A stretch of 10,839 nucleotides of DNA, from NCBI GenBank assembly GCA_016839425.1, contig JAEOUI010000112.1, positions 1 through 10,839 of the forward strand, written 5' to 3'. Shown here one piece after another: positions 1-5,366 of the stretch (position 1 is its first letter; every line of letters starts with the position of its first letter). Position numbers and translations under genes: made by a program. Below the pieces are notes generated by a model. It worked only from the letters and a program-made list of their open reading frames with translations, made no database searches and had not been told where the DNA came from. The stretch comes from Promethearchaeota archaeon (GTDB taxonomy: Archaea; Asgardarchaeota; Lokiarchaeia; Sigynarchaeales; SOKP01).

Positions 1-154
1 TAAATAATTGTTCGTAAGATTCATCATTTATCATTATTATCTTTCCATTCCTTAAATATATTTCATGTCTATCACTATAGCATTCTTCTATTGTTACTAT
101 TTGATCTAAATTTATTAAAATATTTTTAATCCAAATAAATTTTATTTTATCCAT
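1..154 (-). CDS. Partial small protein, possibly FlbD-like beta fold (C-terminus outside window)
   Basis: Only the first 51 codons lie in the window; the gene runs off the left edge. It starts at ATG 154-152, directly after the stop codon (155-157) of the upstream gene, with an AGGAG Shine-Dalgarno 7 nt upstream (inside that gene's last codons). The visible part begins MDKIKFIWIKNILINLDQIV and continues with a pattern of short beta strands: hydrophobic start, N-x-D-x-I, an acidic I-E-E, then I-Y-L-R-N-G-K and a hydrophobic strand followed by D-E-S-Y-E. This resembles the small FlbD-like/phage proteins of the form 'IN-D-I--IE-----I-L-NGK---V-ES', but the match is from memory and weak. It is the last visible gene of the operon driven from 2100-2128. 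Being a gene is likely; function unknown. Confidence 0.7.
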   Translation of the reverse strand, partial: MDKIKFIWIKNILINLDQIVTIEECYSDRHEIYLRNGKIIMINDESYEQLF

Positions 155-526
155 CTATTTCTCCTTATTCTTTTTTTCTATTATGTCTGAAGCTAATATC
201 AAAAAACATTTACAAAATACTTCTATCCTGCTTCTCCCATATACATATTTAGAAACATCAGGTAATTCCCCCATATATTTTTTATTTTCATTTTCTTCAT
301 TAGTTTTTTTAGGTGCCCAATCTACTTGAAAAGTATCTTCAATCCATTCCCAAATTGTCATTAAATCTTCACTATGTAATTTAGGATTTACACCAAAACC
401 AGTATATTTAATCCCCAATTTATTAAATGCATCAGAACATAATAAACCTATATTATTAAATCTATCATTTTCATAATCATAATCTATGATATTTATATTT
501 TCATAAGACATATCTTCCGAACTCAT
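155..526 (-). CDS. Hypothetical protein, 123 aa, acidic N-terminus
   Basis: Unrecognised soluble protein. An AAGGAG Shine-Dalgarno at 534-539 sits 7 nt before ATG 526-524, inside the stop region of the upstream gene, so the start is well supported; an internal Met at residue 6 lacks its own site. The N-terminal 25 residues are rich in Asp, Glu, Asn and Tyr. The middle contains a Trp-rich helix (TIWEWIEDTFQVDW, residues 57-70) and a charged linker (KKTNEENENKK). The C-terminal part has a Cys pair in CKCF and ends in a Lys-rich tail. No membrane segment or catalytic motif is apparent. It is the fifth gene of a six-gene leftward operon, 11 nt from the gene before and abutting the next. Confidence 0.75.
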   Translation of the reverse strand: MSSEDMSYENINIIDYDYENDRFNNIGLLCSDAFNKLGIKYTGFGVNPKLHSEDLMTIWEWIEDTFQVDWAPKKTNEENENKKYMGELPDVSKYVYGRSRIEVFCKCFLILASDIIEKKNKEK

Positions 527-537
527 ATTTATTCTCC

Positions 538-813
538 TTATCTTACTTTTCTAAGCCAAGTTTTAGGGATATTGTATTGATGATGATATCCCATAAAATC
601 CATCCATTCAACCAAATAATATTCTAAATCTTCTTTTTCGTATTTATCTACCACCTTGCCAATTATTTTTCTTTCATAAAGATTAATAACTATATTAGTA
701 TCATTTTTCTTTAATCCTATCCACCCAAATTTTTTAAACATACTTGTCATTTTAATTAATCCAGGGGATCTCATCATAACCTTATCTTTTACTTTAAAAT
801 CTTCTTTAGGCAT
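538..813 (-). CDS. Small beta-rich protein, 91 aa, possible SH3/chromo-like barrel
   Basis: The open frame extends upstream to 924, but the start at 813 (MPKEDFKVKDKVMMRSPG) is chosen because an AAAGGAG Shine-Dalgarno precedes it at the right distance; the longer N-terminus would lie inside the upstream gene. The sequence alternates short strands: FKVKDKVMM, a central KKFGWIGLKKNDTNIVIN, then GKVVDKYEKEDLEYYLVEW, and ends H-H-Q-Y-N-I-P-K-T-W-L-R-K-V. The order 'FKVKDKV ... GKVVD ... YYLVEW ... LRKV' resembles small SH3-like or chromo-like barrels that bind nucleic acid or protein, but this is inference from pattern alone. It overlaps the upstream gene by 8 nt, implying translational coupling. 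Confidence 0.75.
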   Translation of the reverse strand: MPKEDFKVKDKVMMRSPGLIKMTSMFKKFGWIGLKKNDTNIVINLYERKIIGKVVDKYEKEDLEYYLVEWMDFMGYHHQYNIPKTWLRKVR

Positions 814-1135
814 TTTTCTTCTCCTTTGATTCCATCGATTGTACTTTAAGTAATTTAAGATAATAATTATCATTTGCCTGGTTTGTACCAATCTTAACTT
901 TGCGAAAATATATTTTATATACACCAGGACATTTTTCGATCTGTTTCCATAATTTATGTAAATCTTCTTCTACCAATAATTCTATTATATATGAAAGAGG
1001 ATCATCTTTAATTTCATAAGCAACTCCTTTCAACCAAGTTTCCAATTTAGGATCGTCTGTATGATAAGCATAAAGAAGATTTAATAAAGCACCAGCATTC
1101 CTATTTATTGTTATATCAAATTCATTAATCGGCAT
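806..1135 (-). CDS. Hypothetical protein, 109 aa
   Basis: Unrecognised. ATG 1135-1133 follows an AGAGG Shine-Dalgarno about 6 nt upstream. The protein opens with a short strand (MPINEFDITINRN) followed by a helical stretch (AGALLNLLYAYHTDDPKLETWLKG) and a second amphipathic helix (DPLSYIIELLVEEDLHKLWKQIEK). A beta hairpin (GVYKIYFRKVKIG) then leads to a Lys-rich C-terminus. The last codons overlap the start of the next gene by 8 nt. It is the third gene of the leftward operon. The helix-plus-hairpin build is typical of compact phage accessory proteins, but no family can be named and no catalytic residues stand out. Confidence 0.78.
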   Translation of the reverse strand: MPINEFDITINRNAGALLNLLYAYHTDDPKLETWLKGVAYEIKDDPLSYIIELLVEEDLHKLWKQIEKCPGVYKIYFRKVKIGTNQANDNYYLKLLKVQSMESKEKKNA

Positions 1136-1158
1136 TTTGTCCTCTTACTTATTATTTA

Positions 1159-1590
1159 CTAAAATATTTGGGGATAGCTAATAATATCTAAATTATTACC
1201 TTCCTCATGTTCATAATATTCTATATGTTGATAGACGGTTTTCGCATAAATAAAAATCAATTTAAATAAATTCATTTTAGTTTGTTTTGGTATATCGGAT
1301 TCTAAAATATTCTGAGACGACCTAAATACTACATGATTATCGTCAATATTAAAATATCCCAAAATTTGATTACCGAAAAGCAACATTGCGAAATTTTCCT
1401 GTTCGTTAAACATAATATCTTTCGCATTTTCATAATCCTTCTGCACAGGCTTAATTTCACAATGCCCCAACCTCATCGTCGAAACCGGAATTTTAATTCT
1501 GGCTATATATTTTCTTTTGATATTAAACTCTTTTTTACGCTCATCAACAAACTTCGCTACTTCTTCATTCGCATTTGTTTGATCAGACAT
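1159..1590 (-). CDS. Hypothetical protein, 143 aa, paralog of the gene upstream
   Basis: ATG 1590-1588 follows a strong AGGAGG Shine-Dalgarno. This protein is a diverged tandem copy of the neighbour at 1615-2067. Shared landmarks, in the same order, are K-x-E-F-x-I (residues 19-24 here), R-I-x-I-P-V (31-36), F-x-E-x-E-x-F-A (61-68), L-G-x-F-x-I (77-82), V-V-x (87-88) and a C-terminal I-F-I-x-x-K helix (112-117). The fold suggested is an N-terminal charged helix, a beta sheet core and a C-terminal amphipathic helix. No catalytic motif, signal peptide or membrane segment is seen. The function is unknown; the duplication suggests a pair that forms a heteromer or has diverged in target. Confidence 0.82.
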   Translation of the reverse strand: MSDQTNANEEVAKFVDERKKEFNIKRKYIARIKIPVSTMRLGHCEIKPVQKDYENAKDIMFNEQENFAMLLFGNQILGYFNIDDNHVVFRSSQNILESDIPKQTKMNLFKLIFIYAKTVYQHIEYYEHEEGNNLDIISYPQIF

Positions 1591-1614
1591 TATAATTCCT
1601 CCTCTTTCTTTTTT

Positions 1615-2067
1615 TTATCCCCTTGGATGAAAAATATCGTTAGTTATTTTATTATTTTCTTCATGCAAGTACTTCATCGTTACTTTGACAAGCTTAATAA
1701 AGGTAAATATCATTTCATAAATCTCTTTTAATTGTTTAGGCCCAATATTGCTACTCCTGCTATTAGTCAAATCATATTCGGTTTTAAGCACCACCGCCCC
1801 GTCGGAGAATATTCTAAAATGCCCCAACGGTTTATCTTTATACGTTATTTTAGCAAAACATTCATCTTCATAAAATATTATTTTATTATTATCCATATTT
1901 CTTTCAAAAAAAGACCAAGGGAATATACGTATATTATCCTTATTCATTATAATAACCGGAAGCTCGATTCGTCGAACTTCCGCTACTTCAATTCCGAACT
2001 CATTTTTATGTAATTCCAGAAATTCTTTTAACTCTCTTTCATCTTGCAATAATTGCAGATCGTCCAT
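1615..2067 (-). CDS. Hypothetical protein, 150 aa, first gene of leftward operon; paralog of next gene
   Basis: ATG 2067-2065 has an AAAGGAG Shine-Dalgarno 6 nt upstream and lies 33 nt downstream of a strong promoter -10. It shares with the 143-aa protein next to it: K-N-E-F-G-I (residues 21-26), R-R-I-E-L-P-V (32-38), F-Y-E-D-E-C-F-A (65-72), L-G-H-F-R-I (81-86) and the helix I-F-T-F-I-K (120-125). The N-terminus is a Leu/Glu-rich helix (LLQDERELKEFLELHK). No domain is recognised. As the promoter-proximal gene it is probably the most strongly expressed of the six. A beta-sheet core flanked by two helices fits both paralogs, but this rests on reading the sequence only. Confidence 0.83.
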   Translation of the reverse strand: MDDLQLLQDERELKEFLELHKNEFGIEVAEVRRIELPVIIMNKDNIRIFPWSFFERNMDNNKIIFYEDECFAKITYKDKPLGHFRIFSDGAVVLKTEYDLTNSRSSNIGPKQLKEIYEMIFTFIKLVKVTMKYLHEENNKITNDIFHPRG

Positions 2068-2099
2068 TGTTTTCTCCTTTCTCTATCATACTGTTTCAT

Positions 2100-2128
2100 A
2101 GGATAGCATATATTTCCGATTTTGTCAA
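2100..2128 (-). promoter_or_regulatory. Sigma-70-type promoter for the six-gene leftward operon
   Basis: Read on the minus strand: TTGACA (2128-2123), 17-bp spacer, TATCCT (2105-2100), with TGc directly before the -10 (extended -10). The predicted start of transcription is near 2093, giving a leader of about 25 nt before ATG 2067. No other promoter is evident between the six genes. Confidence 0.85.
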
Positions 2129-2319
2129 GCCAATTTTTAAAATCGAAAAGTTGTTGTTTTAAAACAGTTTCCGGTTTTTACAACATAACTATTAGACGTA
2201 GACTATTCGGCAAATAGAATATATCGATCTAAAAATGATATAGTATTATATTTGGCCCTTATTTCTACGGATTATAAATGAGAAAAGTGATATATATATT
2301 ATGTGACAAATAAATTCGG

Positions 2320-2470
2320 TAAAAAATAGTGCGCTAATTTTTTTTTCAGAGATTTATTTTTAAGAGGGTGCCGATTTTTTTTTGTTATTATTTTTTTACC
2401 TGGATCTTATATATATATGAGATATATGTTTACAGATAGAAATCAAAAAAAATACGTATATCTTAAATAA
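2320..2470. repeat. Non-coding element, copy A
   Basis: Begins with TAAAAAATAGTGCG (2320-2333) and contains AAATACGTATAT (2450-2461). Between them, in order, lie GAGGGTG, TATA-rich sequence and TGTTTACAGATAGAAAT. The same ordered landmarks recur in copy B about 180 bp downstream, so the pair looks like an old duplication rather than chance matches. Confidence 0.5.
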
Positions 2471-2507
2471 TATGGTTTTTTGATATGTTTGTTTGCCTCC
2501 GAAAACC

Positions 2508-2665
2508 TAAAAAATAGTGCGATTTAGAAAAGGGTGTAGGTCGAGCTTCTCAGAAACTCCATGTAAAATTGCATAGCATATGCACTATATCTTTCATTCT
2601 TGTATTTGTAGATTCGAATAGATAAATACGTATATATCGCAGTGTATAAGGCTTTTAGATCATAT
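2508..2665. repeat. Non-coding element, copy B
   Basis: Begins with TAAAAAATAGTGCG (2508-2521), then AGGGTG, an imperfect palindrome GAGcTTCTcAGAAaCTC (2543-2559), TTTGTAGATTCGAATAG and AAATACGTATAT (2624-2635), and runs on into GGCTTTTAGATCATAT. The two exact words are 188 and 174 bp from their counterparts in copy A; the sequence between is diverged and slightly shorter. Confidence 0.5.
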
Positions 2666-2799
2666 TCATATATTAATATCATATTATATGATATTTAAAT
2701 GAATTAATATTTATCTTAGTATGACAATCATACATATATCTCATTGAATAAAGCCTTTAGCTTATATTCTTATATGAATACTATATCATAAAGCTTTTA

Positions 2800-2840
2800 G
2801 ATAAAAAAAATAGCAAGCTCAAAATAAAGCTTGCTATTTG
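2800..2840 (-). terminator. Intrinsic terminator of the 3521-2860 operon
   Basis: Perfect 12-bp stem AAATAGCAAGCT (2808-2819) / AGCTTGCTATTT (2828-2839), 8-nt loop, followed on the minus strand by an eight-T run (complement of 2803-2810). It lies about 20 nt beyond the stop codon at 2860-2862. Confidence 0.9.
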
Positions 2841-2859
2841 GCGAATAATGATAGAAGTA

Positions 2860-3264
2860 TTATTTAACTCGTTTGCCGTGTTTAATATGTACGGCATCGA
2901 TTGCTTGCACTCTCTTTCCGTTTCTGATAAATTCGATATCTTCGATATCGATATTAACATCATGATTGTTTGCCCGTTTGATTACATCAGATAGAAATGA
3001 ACGGGAAAAATTAGGATAGAATTCCATGAATTCCTGAAGTTCTCTGGGAATTTCTCCCCAGGTAATCGACTTATTAACCGGAATAATGACAACCTGAGCA
3101 TCAATCGGCATAAAGCCCAGACAGAAAGTGCCCACTTGATATTTCTCGAAGTTGTCATATGCTTTCTTGATAACTTCAATCAATTCTTTCTCCCTCTTTT
3201 TCAGACCTTTCAATGTCTGCTGAACATGCAAAAGGTCTTTCAAGAGTTCATTCATTCTGTCCAT
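2860..3264 (-). CDS. Hypothetical protein, 134 aa, N-terminal coiled coil
   Basis: Unrecognised. ATG 3264-3262 follows AAAGGA with a 6-nt spacer inside the end of the upstream gene; a second Met at residue 4 is less well placed. Residues 1-40 (MNELLKDLLHVQQTLKGLKK and on) form a heptad-like Leu/Lys/Glu helix, suggesting a coiled coil and probably a dimer. The middle (residues 43-70) is a beta-rich block around GTFCLGFMPIDAQVVIIPV. The C-terminal half has a helix (RSFLSDVIKRANNHDV) followed by strands (IDIEDIEFIRNGKRV, IDAVHIKHGKRVK) with a repeated G-K-R-V. The basic ending could contact nucleic acid. It overlaps the upstream gene by 13 nt and is the last gene before the terminator. Confidence 0.82.
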   Translation of the reverse strand: MDRMNELLKDLLHVQQTLKGLKKREKELIEVIKKAYDNFEKYQVGTFCLGFMPIDAQVVIIPVNKSITWGEIPRELQEFMEFYPNFSRSFLSDVIKRANNHDVNIDIEDIEFIRNGKRVQAIDAVHIKHGKRVK

Positions 3265-3521
3265 GATCTTTCCTTTCCGCCATTAGGCTTAATAAACTTA
3301 CTGGGGTCATAATAGCAATCCATAAGGACGCTATTACCTATAACTTTTACCTGGTAAGATTTATTCCAATGAAAGAAACAGAAGTAAGGCAGTTGTAATT
3401 TATTCGCCATAACTGCTCTATCAATCAAGGTCTCAATCGCTTTTTGATCTTTAATACCGTTTTTATGAGCGACTTCGAGAACCGCTTTTGTTAGCTTTTT
3501 AAATCCTTCTCTGTAGTTCAT
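3252..3521 (-). CDS. Hypothetical protein, 89 aa, first gene of a two-gene operon
   Basis: ATG 3521-3519 is preceded by a GGAAGGGG Shine-Dalgarno and lies about 38 nt from the -10 of a strong promoter. The N-terminal 45 residues look helical (YREGFKKLTKAVLEVAHKNG, then QKAIETLIDRAVMANKLQ); the second part is beta-like with the segment YFCFFHWNKSYQVKVIGN. That last segment resembles the C-terminus of the 126-aa protein at 4261-4641 (YTLFFWNKERYISLTV), which may indicate a common C-terminal module. No function can be assigned. The stop codon overlaps the next gene by 13 nt, so the two products are probably made in matched amounts. Confidence 0.82.
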   Translation of the reverse strand: MNYREGFKKLTKAVLEVAHKNGIKDQKAIETLIDRAVMANKLQLPYFCFFHWNKSYQVKVIGNSVLMDCYYDPSKFIKPNGGKERSWTE

Positions 3522-3542
3522 TTCCCCTTCCTTTCTTATTAT

Positions 3543-3565
3543 CTAAAATCTATACTAGATTTTAG
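3543..3565. promoter_or_regulatory. Perfect palindrome over the -10 (candidate operator)
   Basis: Arms CTAAAATCTA (3543-3552) and TAGATTTTAG (3556-3565) are perfect inverted copies with a 3-nt centre. The arm at 3556-3565 contains the whole -10 hexamer of the leftward promoter, and the other arm covers the expected transcription start. This is the usual position of a dimeric repressor's operator. An RNA hairpin is less likely because the start site falls inside the palindrome. Confidence 0.7.
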
Positions 3566-3587
3566 CAGAAGTTTTTATATTTGTCAA
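3559..3587 (-). promoter_or_regulatory. Sigma-70-type promoter for the 3521-2860 operon
   Basis: Minus strand: TTGACA (3587-3582), 17-bp spacer, TAAAAT (3564-3559), TGc before the -10. A long A/T tract (3588-3612) lies directly upstream and could act as an UP element. Confidence 0.87.
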
Positions 3588-3649
3588 GTTTTTTTTTAAA
3601 AAAAAATAAATATAAAAGATATATGATATAGGCTTTAGATCATACATGA

Positions 3650-3679
3650 AAAGCCTCATATAAGGCAATATGAGGCTTT
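3650..3679 (-). terminator. Hairpin, probable terminator of the five-gene leftward operon
   Basis: Perfect 12-bp stem AAAGCCTCATAT (3650-3661) / ATATGAGGCTTT (3668-3679) with loop AAGGCA, about 25 nt beyond the stop of the 112-aa gene. The T run on the minus strand is short (TTTT), so termination may be partial. Confidence 0.72.
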
Positions 3680-3703
3680 CTATAGGGATATTTGACACAT
3701 ATC

Positions 3704-4042
3704 CTAGATTAAATGATTATTATGTTCGACTAAGTAACCGGTACACGACAAGACAAAACGGAAATTCTCCGTGTCAAAAAGGATTGTGTAGGCATACGAA
3801 TCCCCTGAATTGCAGTACAGATAGCGAATGTCAAGATAGTAATCGATCCACAAATTTTCTTGTCGAATCGATTCTACTCCGGAATAATTCAAAAGGTCGT
3901 CAATTGCTTCTAAAGCTTTGTCTATATCGGTATAAGTAGGTTGACAATTTTTAATTATTGCCCGAATAGCAATAGCCTTATACTTATCAATATTCAGTAA
4001 TTCCATTAACCGCTTTATGCTTGGCGCATTAAAATAACCCAT
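3704..4042 (-). CDS. Phage-type hypothetical protein, 112 aa, NxGDxYxxT motif
   Basis: ATG 4042-4040 is preceded by AAGGAGGG overlapping the upstream stop codon. The N-terminal half is helical (LMELLNIDKYKAIAIRAIIK; DIDKALEAIDDLLNYSGVESI, residues 39-59); the C-terminal half is beta-rich: DYYLDIRYLYCNSGDSYAYT (67-86), ILFDTENFRFVLSCTGYLVE. The layout 'helix, L-L-x-x-x-G-V-E-x-I, Y-x-N-x-G-D-x-Y-x-x-T-x-x-F-D, strand, G-x-x-V-E' resembles a small anonymous protein seen in many phages and plasmids; this is recalled, not searched. No function is known to me. It is the last gene of the leftward operon and is followed by a hairpin. Confidence 0.82.
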   Translation of the reverse strand: MGYFNAPSIKRLMELLNIDKYKAIAIRAIIKNCQPTYTDIDKALEAIDDLLNYSGVESIRQENLWIDYYLDIRYLYCNSGDSYAYTILFDTENFRFVLSCTGYLVEHNNHLI

Positions 4043-4051
4043 ATTCCCTCC

Positions 4052-4264
4052 TTATTTATTTTTTTCTTTATAAGTTAAATAAACTTGCTTCATAGGATTT
4101 AAACAAGCAGAAATAATCGATTGTAAAAAAGCTTTATGAGAGATAGTATAATTACTTCCCATAAAAGCAATGTCGTGCTGAACAACATAAACTTCTTTTT
4201 CATTTATATGAATAGTATATCGACAATAATACATATCACTTGAAACAACTAATTCATATTTCAT
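4052..4264 (-). CDS. Hypothetical protein, 70 aa
   Basis: Unrecognised. ATG 4264-4262 follows AAGGAGG with normal spacing and overlaps the previous stop by 4 nt (ATGA), so it is translationally coupled. The N-terminal 45 residues read as a beta sheet: YELVVSSDMYYCRYTIHI, then KEVYVVQHDIAFMGSNYTIS. A C-terminal amphipathic helix (KAFLQSIISACLNPMKQVYL) and a Lys tail follow. It carries two Cys without a metal-binding spacing. Only 9 nt separate it from the next gene. Confidence 0.77.
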   Translation of the reverse strand: MKYELVVSSDMYYCRYTIHINEKEVYVVQHDIAFMGSNYTISHKAFLQSIISACLNPMKQVYLTYKEKNK

Positions 4265-4641
4265 ATTTCCCTCCTTACGGTTAAACTAATATATCTTTCT
4301 TTATTCCAGAAGAATAAAGTATATTTTCTTCCCTGCACTTTCGATAATTCATCGATTATCGAATTATTGATTGATTCGATTATTTCATCTAATATAGGTA
4401 ATAAATTAACCACCGCAGAACAATTTTCAACATACCAATTGAATTTGTAAATTAATTCTCTAGTATCTTTGTATTCGTGCTCAATACTTTCCAATATTTC
4501 AACCTTAAATCTTTTTTTATTTTTTTCGCTTAGATAATCATATCTAGGGAAATAACATTTTAATTCGTCTTTAATTAAAATCCATTTCCTAAAATTAGTT
4601 TTTAATCTTACAACTTGTTTTAGTATTTTGTCTTTGTCCAT
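4261..4641 (-). CDS. Hypothetical helical protein, 126 aa
   Basis: Unrecognised, mostly helical and strongly basic in its N-terminal half (MDKDKILKQVVRLKTNFRKW; YDYLSEKNKKRFKVEILESI). A second helical block (ELIYKFNWYVENCSAVVNLL; PILDEIIESINNSIIDELSK) leads to a short C-terminal hairpin, GRKYTLFFWNKERYISLTVR, that resembles the end of the 89-aa protein at 3252-3521. The start at ATG 4641-4639 has only a modest AAGG upstream, weaker than its neighbours, so its translation may depend on the gene before, which ends 10 nt away. Its own stop codon overlaps the next gene by 4 nt. Confidence 0.8.
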   Translation of the reverse strand: MDKDKILKQVVRLKTNFRKWILIKDELKCYFPRYDYLSEKNKKRFKVEILESIEHEYKDTRELIYKFNWYVENCSAVVNLLPILDEIIESINNSIIDELSKVQGRKYTLFFWNKERYISLTVRREI

Positions 4642-4651
4642 CTTAAAAGCC

Positions 4652-4879
4652 TTAAACTAAAGTCAAATGATTAAATATATTTCCTCTATCAATCCATAAA
4701 GCCACAACAAAAGATTTAAATTGCAAAAAGTATTTTCCGGAAAATAAATCATTAATATTAATTGTTTGTTTCTCAATTAAAAAATCTTTTGGATTTTCAA
4801 GAATAGCAGAAATTAATTGTCTTCTATTTTGGAATTCTCTGTTTTTAATATCTTTGATTTTAAAATCAATATATTCCAC
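4652..4879 (-). CDS. Hypothetical protein, 75 aa, GTG start, paralog of upstream gene
   Basis: Starts with GTG (4879-4877), 7 nt after a GGAG Shine-Dalgarno; no ATG fits. It aligns without gaps over its first 36 residues with the 83-aa protein at 4936-5187: N13, F16, N18, L22, A25-I26, P30, F33 and I35 are at identical positions (compare FQNRRQLISAILENPKDFLI with FENIKSLVDAIYLHPGEFFI). After residue 40 both are beta-rich but diverged, with an I/L-D-x-R element near the end. The function is unknown. A strong GC-rich hairpin ends 2 nt before its ribosome binding site, which together with the GTG start suggests controlled, low-level translation. Confidence 0.78.
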   Translation of the reverse strand: MEYIDFKIKDIKNREFQNRRQLISAILENPKDFLIEKQTININDLFSGKYFLQFKSFVVALWIDRGNIFNHLTLV

Positions 4880-4892
4880 TTTTAAACTCCAT

Positions 4893-4922
4893 AGGGGAGA
4901 GGGAAAAATAACCCTCTCCCCT
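4893..4922 (-). promoter_or_regulatory. GC-rich hairpin between paralogous genes
   Basis: Perfect 11-bp stem AGGGGAGAGGG (4893-4903) / CCCTCTCCCCT (4912-4922) with 8-nt loop AAAAATAA. On the minus strand it follows the stop codon at 4936-4938 by 13 nt and is followed by AT-GGAG, with no T run. It is therefore not a normal intrinsic terminator; it may be an RNA-processing or stability element, or control access to the next Shine-Dalgarno. Confidence 0.75.
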
Positions 4923-4935
4923 GTAACCGAAAATA

Positions 4936-5187
4936 TTAAACTTCATTCATAAAAGCAATCGATTGCACTTCTCCCGCCCTCAGATCGAGTGAAACCGGAA
5001 AACCATTGCATTTGACATGGAAAATCCCGGTAAGAACGGAAAGAAAACCATAAGGGGAAACGTTGAAAGCTTTGTCGGGAGAAATAAAAAATTCTCCCGG
5101 ATGCAAATAAATTGCATCTACCAAAGACTTTATATTTTCGAAATTCTTGTTTCCCTTGTGAATCATTTCTCGAAAAATTTCCACCAT
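4936..5187 (-). CDS. Hypothetical protein, 83 aa, first gene of five-gene leftward operon
   Basis: ATG 5187-5185 follows AAAGGAT with a 7-nt spacer. The N-terminal half is a helix pair (MVEIFREMIHKGNKNFENIK; SLVDAIYLHPGEFFI); the C-terminal half is beta-rich (YGFLSVLTGIFHVKCNGFPV; SLDLRAGEVQSIAFM). It is a paralog of the 75-aa protein that follows. No signal peptide is seen: the central hydrophobic stretch is broken by charged residues. The codons are somewhat richer in G/C than in the genes that follow, hinting at higher expression. It lies downstream of a strong promoter and is separated from the next gene by a strong hairpin. The function is unknown. Confidence 0.82.
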   Translation of the reverse strand: MVEIFREMIHKGNKNFENIKSLVDAIYLHPGEFFISPDKAFNVSPYGFLSVLTGIFHVKCNGFPVSLDLRAGEVQSIAFMNEV

Positions 5188-5228
5188 TGTACTTATCCTT
5201 TCGTTAAAAGATTAAAATTAAAAGATCA

Positions 5229-5257
5229 AATATTCTGTCTAAAGAATAACAGATATT
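5229..5257. promoter_or_regulatory. Imperfect inverted repeat over the -10 (candidate operator)
   Basis: AATATTCTGT (5229-5238) and ACAGATATT (5249-5257) are inverted copies apart from one extra T. The repeat spans the -10 hexamer and the start site of the leftward promoter, a position comparable to the perfect palindrome at 3543-3565, but its sequence differs. Confidence 0.4.
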
Positions 5258-5270
5258 TCTTTAATGTCAA
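5243..5270 (-). promoter_or_regulatory. Sigma-70-type promoter for the five-gene leftward operon
   Basis: Minus strand: TTGACA (5270-5265), 16-bp spacer, TATTCT (5248-5243), with TGt before the -10. The leader to ATG 5187 is about 50 nt. Confidence 0.83.
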
Positions 5271-5366
5271 TTTATTTTTTCTGTAATTCCATATTTTTTT
5301 TAATCTTTTTCTTTTACTGTTTTTCTCGATTCGAGTACTAATTATTCCGGCCAGAAATATTTAGTC

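Larger units (their letters stand above)
2129..2799. other. Gene-free AT-rich region with repeated motifs
   Basis: About 670 bp without a credible gene on either strand: the only ATG-initiated frames are under 20 codons and lack Shine-Dalgarno sites. It contains long T runs (2338-2346, 2379-2386), short palindromes (TGCATA-gca-TATGCA at 2570-2584; GTATGA-caa-TCATAC near 2718-2732), two copies of a 14-mer and of a 12-mer (listed separately) and repeated GGCTTTTAGAT-like stretches near 2651, 2752 and 2792. It separates two leftward operons. Possible roles are regulatory RNA, protein-binding region or replication-related DNA; the sequence does not decide between them. Confidence 0.6.

Noticed and set aside
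1333..2013. Two rightward open frames across the 143-aa and 150-aa genes
   Set aside because: They lie opposite two paralogs whose protein-level conservation shows the leftward frames are the real ones.
2600..2625. GATTCGAAT as a possible tRNA T-loop
   Set aside because: The required GG before and CC after are missing and no acceptor or anticodon stem can be drawn around it.
3670..3939. 89-codon rightward frame
   Set aside because: It begins inside a terminator hairpin and is antisense to the 112-aa gene; no SD or promoter.
5017..5286. 89-codon rightward frame
   Set aside because: It is antisense to the 83-aa gene and runs across its promoter; no start signals.
5281..5292. TGTAATTCCAT shared with 9001-9011
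   Set aside because: A single AT-rich 11-mer shared by two places and in opposite orientation relative to the nearby promoters is compatible with chance.
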